Shown: positions 56,322-64,000 of the stretch, in pieces
Position numbering within the stretch: position 1 is the stretch's first letter
Layout of the letters: each line of letters starts with the position of its first letter
Assembly: GCA_036924085.1 (NCBI GenBank)
Contig: JAVGWX010000007.1
Span: forward strand, 105,082,428-105,146,427
Length of the DNA: 64,000 nt
Origin: Ariolimax columbianus
Taxonomy: Eukaryota > Mollusca > Gastropoda > Stylommatophora > Arionidae
Direction: 5' to 3'
The notes under the pieces: model-generated
Seen by the model: the letters and a program-made list of their open reading frames with translations, nothing else
The model's database searches: none
What the model was told of the DNA's origin: nothing
Translations under genes and position numbers: made by a program

Positions 56322-56553
56322 AGAGGCTGAGACAGCCAGGTGGGCTCCAGAAGAGGCTGAGAGATAGGTGGGCTGGAGAAGAGGCTGAGAGAGTCAGGTG
56401 GGCTCGAGAAAAGACTGAGATAGTCAGGTGGGCTCGAGAAGAGGCTGAGAGAGTCAGATGGGCTCCAGAAGAGACTGAGACAGCCAGGTGGGCTCCAGAA
56501 GAAGCTGAGAGTCAGGTGGGCTCCAGAAGAGGCTGAGAGTCAGGTGGGCTCCA
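56322..56553 (+). repeat. 30-bp C-terminal array, left part
   Basis: Units of about 30 bp, GCTGAGACAGCCAGGTGGGC plus TCCAGAAGAG, encode AETARWAPEE. They follow ERNVLSKKVEAQIID and EQMRAEAE, a helical Glu-rich region. The array is cut at 56553 by the LTR element and continues at 62576. Confidence 0.93.
56550..56553 (+). repeat. 4-bp target-site duplication of the LTR element, left
   Basis: TCCA here and at 62576-62579. Removing the element with one copy restores the regular 30-bp unit (GTGGGCTCCAGAAGAG). Confidence 0.8.
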
Positions 56554-57532
56554 TGTAGCAGACCCCACTGTTTGCCCTGGCCGTTATTCTAACTTAGAAT
56601 ATTCTCACACTCATCCACATCATCATGACCATACTCAGTAAATGACATATCACACAGCATGTGGCATATTTATTATATCATACTCATATCATAGAATGAG
56701 TAGAGAAATTACAAACACAATATAATACATATCTTAACTAAACATTCTACTAAAACGGGAATTGTAAGCATTAGCTATTGATGGAATTCCCAACTATCTA
56801 AAACCCAGTTCTATTGCCTTGCAATTACATCACACACACATCGCCTTAACTGCGTCTTCAACACACCTTATCAAATACTCTTCCTCACTGAAATCCCCTC
56901 AGGCGGGCGATCTCGACATAACTCGTTCACAATGTGTCCTTGCTTACAAACACACTTTCAGATTATCTATTAATGCAAAACTCATTCACCTATTTGAGCG
57001 ACCCTGTTCTATCACTAAACATTCGTCCAACAGTCTATCAATCGCTCCTCTACCTAAGTCGGTGAGTTAAACATACTATCCACATTCAGTCTCTCTCTCT
57101 CACTCTCCTCCATACAACCTCTCTCTCTCCAGCCTCTCTCCATTCAGTCTCTCTCTATCCAGCCTCTCTCCATCCCTCTATCCAGCCTGTCGAGCTAAAC
57201 TTTGTCTCGAGTTATATATCCTCAAGCAAGGCCAGAGTTTGACCAATCGATCTCAGGTGATGGCCATCTTCAGTCCCATTGGACCGAAACACTTTGCACA
57301 CCTGTCACTCATTCTCTCGCAGCAAGCCCCGCTGCCAATTTCATCTGTCAATCAATCTCCCCCTACCAAAATCGGAAGGCCAGTGGGCAGTTTCTACCTG
57401 TCCACATTCCTTAACCCAACTCTGTTCTCCTTTGCTGAGACGGTGAGTGACCTTGACATGCATTCAGGTAGCTTTAAGCTTTAACATGTTCAGGCATCCT
57501 AAACTCCCCTTGCTCCGGCGGGAACTGTTACA
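56554..57532 (-). repeat. Long terminal repeat, left (3' LTR of the element)
   Basis: 979 bp, nearly identical to 61621-62575. It begins TGTAGCAGACC and ends CTGTTACA on the + strand. It contains a CT-rich microsatellite (57085-57180) that accounts for most of the length difference. An 81-codon + frame (57239-57484) is repeated in the other LTR, but this follows from LTR identity. Confidence 0.88.
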
Positions 57533-59780
57533 TTACTTCCCTAAACTACAGACCGAAACATGGATGGTCAATTTTTTTCATCAGGCAAATGGTCACTATT
57601 TTCGTCTCCACTATCCAAAATGTAAACCCCACTCCTGTTTATAACTCCACTCAAATTGTACCTGCCTTGAAAAGAAAACAGTCACACCATTTTCGTCTCC
57701 ACTATCCATAATGTAAACACCACTCCTGTTTACAACTTCACTCACATCGTACATGCATAAAAGACATGTCATTCGATACATATAAACTTTTTGTAAAACA
57801 TACACATCAATACAAGCAGAAGAAAAACACTGTGGCTGGTCGTTTTTACAACACAAGCCACCACTTTTAAATCGTTTTACATTCAAATACACCCAAGTCT
57901 GTCCCTGTGGGACCTTTAACTCATCAAAACAGAAACACCTTAAGGAATTCTCCTTACTCATTGAGGTCAACATACCTCGCCCTGATCCTGTGCCTTCCTC
58001 TAAGGACATGAACCTTCATTGTTACACACGACCAGTTCAGGTCAATTTTCCCAGGCGGTCTATAACACGCCTCTCCTTACGACCTATGGCCGATTCACTT
58101 CATACAAACTCCTGTGAGGCCACGAATTTACGTGGGTTATCCTCAGGCTAGTTATCACTGTCTTTCTTGACAGCTATCCCCTCTCAAAGAAAACAGCAAA
58201 ATTCGTTATGTTTCCCACAAAAACGATATTCGACAATATATGTCATAGTCAAAATTACAACTTTTGATCAATGTAGTCTTCTCTGCAAAGACTCCACATA
58301 CATGTGATAAAATAACAATATGTCTTGTTATGATGTATCTCCTATTAAGTCGTCCAGCTGAGTGTACCACATGCTAGTTCTTATTCTGGAACTCGTGGTG
58401 ATCTGTGCTTGCAGAGGCCTACAGTCTGGATGAGATATACTGCTCTGTAGATCACCTATATAACCTGTATCAAATACCTGTAAACATGATGATTCAACAA
58501 CAACAAAAACCAACAAATTAAAAAGATAAATGAAATGCATACAATGTCGAAACCCAAAACCAAAATATTTGCACGCATACTCATGATATCAATATTTCAG
58601 TCAGCAAGTATCACACTTTGATACTGTCAGGATATGTAATCATGTTTAAACAACAAAACAACAACAAAATAAAGAAAAATTCAATGCATACTATGTTGAC
58701 CATACAAATCACTAAAAATGCAAGTAATACCATTAGTCAAAACCCAAACACCAAATACAAATTTCAAAATATTTGCACGCATACTCATGATATCAGTATT
58801 TCAGTCCGTAAGTATCACACCTTGATACTTATGTCAGGACACATAATCCTGTTTAACAAGCCAACAACAATCAATTAAAGTGCAAGTAATACGATTGTCA
58901 AAATTCAAATGTCAAAATATTTGCACACAAACATGATCAAGGGCCATGAACCTTCACTCCTGCTCGTGCCCCACAGATGAGCACCTGTTAATGCCCCATT
59001 TAAAAGATACTAAACTATGACTAAGTTCTAAACTATGTCACTAAACTATGACTAAGTTCTAACTTAATCCGATACTAAACTATGTCACTAAACTATGACT
59101 AAGTTCTAACTTAATCAGATACTAAACTATGACACTAAACTATGACTAAGTTCTAACTTAATCAGATACTAAACTATGACACTAAACTATGACTAAGTTC
59201 TAACTTAATCAGATACTAAACTATGTCTGAGTCAAAAACCGAATCGTCCACCTGTTGAATTACGTCATGCTGTAACGCTACTAGTCCAGATGCAGTCTTT
59301 GTTAAAGTTGCATAGCCCCGTTAACTGCTGGCGTCTTTGTCACGAGGAATCAAAACCGAGTGTTGTGATCTAACTACTTCACTGCTGTTTCCCCACATCA
59401 GAAGCCCCCTGGTCAGATTTTGACCGAAACATCACGTCCACGTGTTACCCTGCGTCGCGTAATCATTACCTGGCGCAATGAGCTACCCTGCGTCTCTTGT
59501 CCGTTTCTCTGGTCGGAAATCTCCCTTTGATCTCGGTCAGTCGAGCTTCAGACTGACCGTCGCGCTCATTGTATGGCGTGTACTTCAGACAACGAATTCA
59601 AAGGAATTTTTAACATCTGGTCATTCCTCCATCTCTATACCCTACCTCCTAATTATTCAAATCTCCGTTTCCCAAGGATAACGGTAGATGAAACAAATTT
59701 TATGCAAATGCATACATTAACTGGAGTTTCACATGATAGCCCTACATCTGTACTACCATGTGTGTAAGTACTCCACGACT
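57533..59780 (-). other. Internal region of the LTR element without a recognised gene
   Basis: Contains local duplications: about 91 bp twice (TTTTCGTCTCCACTATCC at 57599 and 57690), about 205 bp twice (TTTGCACGCATACTCATGAT near 58570 and 58772), and roughly 58-bp units of ACTAAACTATGACTAAGTTC (58996-59225). A minus-strand frame of 132 codons (58009-57611) has no recognised domain. No pol motifs were found. Confidence 0.6.
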
Positions 59781-60987
59781 TTACCTAATTCCATGTATTT
59801 GGCTAGCGTCATTAAGCATTGTATCAACCAACCGTTCCTTGTCACTACTGCTTATTTCAACCAGACTATGCGCTGCCCCATCAGCTGTCTCTGATTGCTG
59901 CCCGATTTCCCCCTGTAAAACGCCCATCGTCTGGTCTGTTTGTTTCTCGGTTGTTTGCTTCGTACCCACCGGTTCTCTGGTAGTGTTACGTACACTTACA
60001 TCGTCCGCTACTTCAGCCTTCCGTCCATCTGTATTCACTATTTGTGGGAAAGACCTTTCACACTGTTCGTTTGACTGTTGGCTTATCTCGAAATGAGATC
60101 TTTTCATCTTTGCTTCGATGACTGGTTCGCTGCCCTGGCTGGGGTTAACCTTACTTTCCCTTTTCTTCGTTTTCCTTAGAAACTCTGTTCCTTCTTTGTT
60201 GGCTGCTGTTGGTGCGTCCGTTTCGCATTCCAACTGTGCGTCATTCCCACTTCCTTCCTCGGTGTCCGAAGGGTTGTCCCTTTTTTCGGTCTGTTCAACA
60301 ACTTCTCCCGCATGGCTAGGCCCTGCCACCATTCCTCCTCCTCTCATTTCCTCTTTATCTGACGAATCTCCGACTATTTCCTTGTTTGATTCTTCGTCGA
60401 CTTTAACTAATGTTCTACCAGGCTTGACCACAAGTTCTTGGTAAACTTGGCCCCTTTCAGCACGCCCGACCATGTTAATCGACGTAATACCCTCTTCCCG
60501 AGTTCTCGGCCTACGCTGTCCAATGATGTAACATTTCATCTGGACCTCTGAGCGAACGTTTGTCTCGTTTGTATTGCGTAATCTGCCCTCCGTCCCTAAC
60601 TTTTCTGGATACACAAAACCTGTATCTCTTTCTTTCTGTCCATCCGCCTCGTGCTCAAAGTCTTTTTGATAGCTCCTGTCCTGCCTCTCCATCTGTAACC
60701 GTGCAAAAGGCTTCTTGTGGGCTAAGAATCTGCCCGATTCAAACTTCTGCCCAACCATTCCTCCTCCTCTCATTTGACTTGGCCTCTCCACCTGGGTCAA
60801 ACTCCTACTATTTTCGCGACCTCTTTCCAGTTGTCCACACACGTCCGTCCTGAGATTTCCACCTCTGTCCCTCCACGGATCGGAATGTGGAAGTTGGATG
60901 GGCTTCCTACTCACTTTCCTACCACTCTGTCCCCTTCCAAAATACTGGGCAGTGTTTACTCCTGTGATTTCTTTATTTCTTCTCTCC
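59781..60987 (-). pseudogene. Gag-like protein, downstream part
   Basis: A frame of about 380-400 codons on the minus strand that is very hydrophilic and charged: rich in Glu, Arg, Gln, Ser and Thr, with a twice-occurring MRGGGMV motif (about 60 residues of spacing information aside) and long low-complexity acidic stretches. No recognised domain. It is the continuation of the upstream zinc-knuckle part: the two frames are offset only by the 23-bp duplication at 60988-61033. A gag-like or nucleic-acid-binding role is inferred from its partner part only. Confidence 0.6.
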
Positions 60988-61318
60988 TTCCTAGCTGGTG
61001 TGAAAGCTCCTTCCTAGCTGGTTTGAAAGCTCCGTTTTCAAACTGTTGCAACAGCTGTCGCAGCTTCCATTGGAGATCTTTTTCCTGTCTTTCCAGCCGA
61101 ACAACTCTGCCTGTTAGTTCTCTTCGCTGGTTTTGTAGTTGACTTTTGTCCTTCAACTTATCGCTGACTGTAGCTCGTGCCATGAAAGGCTTGTTTTTGA
61201 CAAACAGTCCTCTTCTCCAGACAACGTTCGTATTCCGAATTCTATTTGGGCATCCTATAGACAAATGTCCAAAAGTTAGACAATGATAACATTGTTTAAC
61301 ATTGTCCAACCTCGACAT
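60956..61318 (-). CDS. Zinc-knuckle Gag-like protein, upstream part
   Basis: 120 residues on the minus strand. CYHCLTFGHLSIGC near residues 10-23 is a CX2CX4HX4C zinc knuckle as in retroelement Gag nucleocapsids. It is followed by basic residues and a coiled-coil-like stretch (RRELTGRVVRLERQEKDLQW). In this frame the protein stops soon after a 23-bp tandem duplication. Having the knuckle at the N-terminus is unusual, since it is normally C-terminal in Gag. The upstream part of the protein may be missing or joined by splicing; a stop lies 11 codons before the ATG. Confidence 0.75.
   Translation of the reverse strand: MSRLDNVKQCYHCLTFGHLSIGCPNRIRNTNVVWRRGLFVKNKPFMARATVSDKLKDKSQLQNQRRELTGRVVRLERQEKDLQWKLRQLLQQFENGAFKPARKELSHQLGRREEIKKSQE
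60988..61033 (-). repeat. 23-bp tandem duplication breaking the gag-like frame
   Basis: TTCCTAGCTGGTGTGAAAGC plus TCC, and the same with one substitution. The extra 23 bp shift the minus-strand frame and separate the two gag-like frames. Confidence 0.9.
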
Positions 61319-61620
61319 ATTGAATAAACCCGTCTGGACCCCACAAACAATTTACAAGACTGTCAAGTACGCACAAAGTCTTGTCAATAATACAACAATG
61401 GGTGGAAGAAAAATGTCACACTTACCAGTCAGATGATTGGAAAAGCTGTCTATGGTACTAACACTCTAACCACTAGCTACTCCTCTATTCCTAACTACAC
61501 ACACACGTTATATATAACTGCGACACTTGTATTAAACAGGCAAATAAAGATCTGTAGCTACACACACACTATATTTATAAAACTATATCCGTGGTCACTG
61601 GCACAAAAATAATAATGAAA

Positions 61621-62575
61621 AGTATCATCACCCACTGTTTGCCATGGCCGTTATTCTAACTTAGAACATTCTCACACTCATCCACATCATCATGACCATA
61701 CTCAGTAAATGACATCTCACACAGCATGTGGCATATTTATTATATCATACTCATATCATAGAATGAGTAGAGAAATTACAAACACAATATAATACATATC
61801 TTAACTAAACATTCTACAAAAACGGGAATTGTAAGCATTAGCTATTGATGGAATTCCCAACTATCTAAAACCCAGTTCTATTGCCTTGCAATTACATCAC
61901 ACACACATCGCCTTAACTGCGTCTTCAACACATTATCAAATACTCTTCCTCACTGAAATCCCCTCAGGCGGGCGATCTCGACATAACTCGTTCACAATGT
62001 GTCCTTGCTTACAAACACACTTTCAGATTATCTATTAATGCAAAACTCATTCACCTATTTGAGCGACCCTGTTCTATCACTAAACATTCGTCCAACAGTC
62101 TATCAATCGCTCCTCTACCTAAGTCGGTGAGTTAAACATACTATCCACATTCAGTCTATCTCTCTCTCTCACTCTCCTCCATACAGCCTCTCTCTCTCTA
62201 TCCAGCCTCTCTCCATCCCTCTATCCAGCCTGTCGAGCTAAACTTTGTCTCGAGTTATATATCCTCAAGCAAGGCCAGAGCTTGACCAATCGATCTCAGG
62301 TGATGGCCATCTTCAGTCCCATTGGACCGAAACACTTTGCACACCTGTCACTCATTCTCTCACAGCAAGCCCCGCTGCCAATTTCGTCTGCCAATCAACC
62401 TCCCCCTACCAAAATCGGAAGGCCAGTGGGCAGTTTCTACCTGTCCACATTCCTTAACCCAACTCTGTTCTCCTTTGCTGAGACGGTGAGTGACCTTGAC
62501 ATGCATTCAGGTAGCTTTAAGCTTTAACATGTTCAGGCATCCTAAACTCCCCTTGCTCCGGCGGGAACTGTTACA
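61621..62575 (-). repeat. Long terminal repeat, right (5' LTR of the element)
   Basis: 955 bp collinear with 56554-57532. Differences are scattered single bases, a few short indels and the CT microsatellite. High similarity indicates a recent insertion. Its inner edge (AGTATCATCACCC) no longer matches the canonical outer end TGTAGCAGACCCC. Confidence 0.87.
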
Positions 62576-63389
62576 TCCAGAAGAGGCTGAGACAGTCAGG
62601 TGGGCGCCAGAAGAGGCTGAGAGAGTCAGGTGGGCTCGAGAAGAGGCTGAGACAGCCATGTGGGCTCGAGAAGAGGCTGAGAGAGTCATGTGGGTTCGAG
62701 AAGAGGCTGACAGAGCCATATGAGCTCGAGAAGAGGCTGAGAGAGTCACGTGGGCTCCAGAAGAGACAGAGACAGCCAGGTGGGCTCCAGAAGAGGCTGA
62801 GACAGTCAGGTGGGCTCCAGAAGAGGCTGAGAGGTGGGATCGAGAAGAGGCTGAGACAGCCAGATGGGCTCCAGAAGAGGCTGAGAGTCAGGTGTGCTCG
62901 AGAAGAGGCTGGGAGAATCAGGTGGGCTCGAGAAGAGGCTGAGAGAGTCAGGTGGGCTCGAGAAGAGGCTGAGACAGCCATGTGGGCTCGAGAAGAGGCC
63001 GAGAGAGTCAGGTGGGCTCGAGAAGAGGCTAAGACAGTCAGGTAGGCTCCAGAAGAGGCTGAGAGAGTCAGGTGGGCTCGAGAAGAGGCTGAGACAGCCA
63101 GGTGGGCTCCAGAAGAGGCTGAGAGAGTCAGGTGGGCTCCAAAAGAGGCTGAAAGGTGCGCTCAAGAAGAGGCTGAGAGAGTCAGGTGGGCTCCAGAAGA
63201 GGCTTAGACAGCCAGGTGGACTCGAGAAGAGGCTGAGAGTCAGGCGGGCTCCAGAAGAGGCTGGGACAGCCTGGTGGGCTCCAGGAGAGGCTGACAGCCA
63301 GGTGGGCTCCAGAAGAGGTTGAGACAGCCAGGTGGGCTCCAGAAGAGGCTGCGACAGCCAGGTGAGCTCCAGAAGAGGCTGAGAGTCTC
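62576..63389 (+). repeat. 30-bp C-terminal array, right part
   Basis: About 27 units of the same 30-bp sequence as 56322-56553, with variants GCTCGAG/GCTCCAG and GACAGCC/GAGAGTC, and several units shortened by 3-9 bp. It reads AETxxWAxEE in one frame. It runs without a break into the acidic C-terminal coding sequence at 63380, showing that the array grew from coding DNA. Confidence 0.94.
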
Positions 63390-63569
63390 ACGCAAGAGAT
63401 TATGGCCGAGGGAGACGAGCTGCCTGAAGATATGGTCGGAGCAGATGATCTGCAGATGGAGAAAGACGTTGAGGATGCTGGAGACGATGAAGGTCCGGGA
63501 GACGAAGAGGGAGATGAACAAGGCACCATCAGTGAAGAGGCTGACGATGTCGCTTCTGAGGGCCAGTAA
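63380..63569 (+). pseudogene. RSPH1: Acidic C-terminus of the RSPH1-like copy
   Basis: Open frame of about 62 codons: AESLTQEIMAEGDELPEDMV, then a run of Asp/Glu/Gly and SEEADDVASEGQ, TAA 63567-63569. Animal RSPH1 ends in a similar acidic tail. This segment alone has no damage, although it cannot be translated from the upstream start. Confidence 0.8.
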
Positions 63570-63779
63570 CCCAGAAGTGGCATATCGGGGGAGGGAAAGG
63601 GAGAGAGAAGATAGATAGGGAATGACACTGATAGCAAAAGACAGAATAGGAACAGAGAGAAGGAGAGAGAGAGAAATAGAGAGACAGAGAGGGAGAAATA
63701 AGAAGAGAGAGAACAAAAGAGGGAGAACGAGAGAGAAAGAGAAACACAGAGAGAGAAAACACAGAGAGAGAATGAGAAA
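63570..63779. repeat. GA-rich low-complexity sequence
   Basis: GAGAGA-rich microsatellite following the stop. If the copy was retrotransposed, its 3' UTR and poly(A) should be near here, but none is clear. Confidence 0.7.
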
Positions 63780-64000
63780 AGTGGAGTGCCGCAGGGCTCG
63801 GTTTTAGGTCCAATTTCATTCATGAAATATATCAACGATTTAGACATTGATATGGGATCCATGATTGCAAAGTTCACGGATGACACAAAACTATGCAGTA
63901 GTGTCTCATCTAAAGCAGAAGTGGATATATTGAGGTCGGATTTAGATACAATTCTGGAATGTTCTGAGAGCTGGAAAATGGAGTTTAATGTAAATAAATG
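63780..64000 (+). mobile_element. LINE reverse transcriptase fragment, truncated
   Basis: Open frame to the window end: SGVPQGSVLGPISFMKYIND is RT motif B, then KFTDDTKLCSSV is motif C (FTDD form of FADD), then a WKMEFNVNK thumb-side motif. These are typical of CR1/L2-type LINEs and differ from the LINE at 32282 (GVPQGGVLS, FADN). The 5' part is missing, as the frame emerges directly from the GA-rich repeat. The rest lies beyond the window. Confidence 0.88.

Larger units (their letters stand above)
56554..62575 (-). mobile_element. Gag-only LTR retrotransposon, minus orientation
   Basis: Two direct repeats of about 0.96 kb (56554-57532 and 61621-62575) flank 4.1 kb. The outer ends are TGTAGCA and TGTTACA (inverted, TG...CA), and a 4-bp duplication TCCA flanks the whole. 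The only substantial frames are on the minus strand: a zinc-knuckle protein in two parts (61318 to 59781). No protease, reverse transcriptase, RNase H or integrase motif was seen in the remaining 2.2 kb. It is therefore probably non-autonomous and mobilised by a partner. The inner edge of the right repeat has drifted (about 11 of 17 bases match the left). I could not assign a primer-binding site. It lies in an existing minisatellite of the RSPH1-like pseudogene. Confidence 0.85.
53826..63569 (+). pseudogene. RSPH1: RSPH1-like (radial spoke head 1, MORN) pseudogene
   Basis: The fragments follow animal RSPH1 in order: MSEVDLAEDGEQ, GEYEGE..NERH.NGTA..LPN, YEGNYRYGKRDGH, then YTDGSKYEGYWVNDLKDGTG (54587-54646), KDKTRYIGVWL, EGFGEFHYTNFKYCGRLRDN, VACELHGRY (55690-55890), a Glu-rich segment, and an acidic C-terminus ending GTISEEADDVASEGQ, TAA 63567-63569. 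RSPH1 is a MORN-repeat protein of the ciliary radial spoke head. The copy has no introns, so it is probably a processed copy, though no poly(A) is seen. It is dead: a 35-bp duplication shifts the frame, GGA-type codons are now TGA (about 54030 and 55754), TAG lies near 55760, later frames shift, and arrays plus an LTR element split it. Confidence 0.87.

Noticed and set aside
57239..57484. 81-codon + frame conserved in both LTRs (also 62282-62527)
   Set aside because: The LTRs are recent duplicates, so shared open frames are expected. It is antisense to the element and has no recognised domain.
62894..63322. RLRESGGLEKRL repeat protein and the minus-strand SSPPDSLSLFWSP proteins
   Set aside because: Alternative frames of the 30-bp array; the ancestral frame is the one that reads AETARWAPEE and joins the acidic C-terminus.

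Overview
This is a eukaryotic, animal window. It contains spliced exons with GT/AG introns, LINE, SINE and LTR retroelements, fragments of eukaryotic 28S rRNA, and about 50 kb of tandem repeats. The 28S 3'-end fragments and the overall style fit a marine invertebrate, probably a mollusc; that is a judgement from memory and is not proven here. Most of the long open frames are artefacts of tandem repeats whose units are multiples of 3 bp.

Layout. Positions 1-31490 are one giant minisatellite of 27-bp and 21-bp units, arranged in kilobase-scale higher-order blocks, with a decayed edge to 31745. Positions 32282-37255 are a full-looking but degenerate I-group LINE with 13-bp target-site duplications. 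Its leader contains the 3' end of 28S rRNA. Positions 37867-47308 hold the last five coding exons of a kynurenine 3-monooxygenase gene (KMO, + strand, stop at 47306-47308). Each intron is largely made of minisatellites, and two introns also carry retroelements: a 1.2-kb 28S-headed deletion derivative of the LINE at 38621-39835 and a tRNA-headed SINE at 42678-42934. The exons are open, in phase and correctly bounded, so KMO looks alive. Its upstream exons are not seen, so the 31-kb satellite and the LINE probably lie inside one KMO intron.

Positions 47309-53735 are intergenic or 3'-flanking minisatellites. Positions 53826-63569 are an intronless, disrupted copy of a radial spoke head 1 (RSPH1-like, MORN-repeat) coding sequence. 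Four stretches of its own coding sequence have expanded into tandem arrays and another is duplicated in tandem. The last array is split by a 6.0-kb gag-only LTR retrotransposon (56554-62575, minus orientation) flanked by 4-bp duplications. A 5'-truncated LINE reverse transcriptase fragment begins at 63780 and runs off the window.

The recurring theme is that functional sequence (coding segments, a splice donor, possibly splice acceptors) has seeded minisatellites. The strongest novel candidates are the tandem splice-donor array after a KMO exon, the 28S-rRNA-headed LINE with its short derivative, and the RSPH1-like pseudogene consumed by arrays of its own coding sequence.
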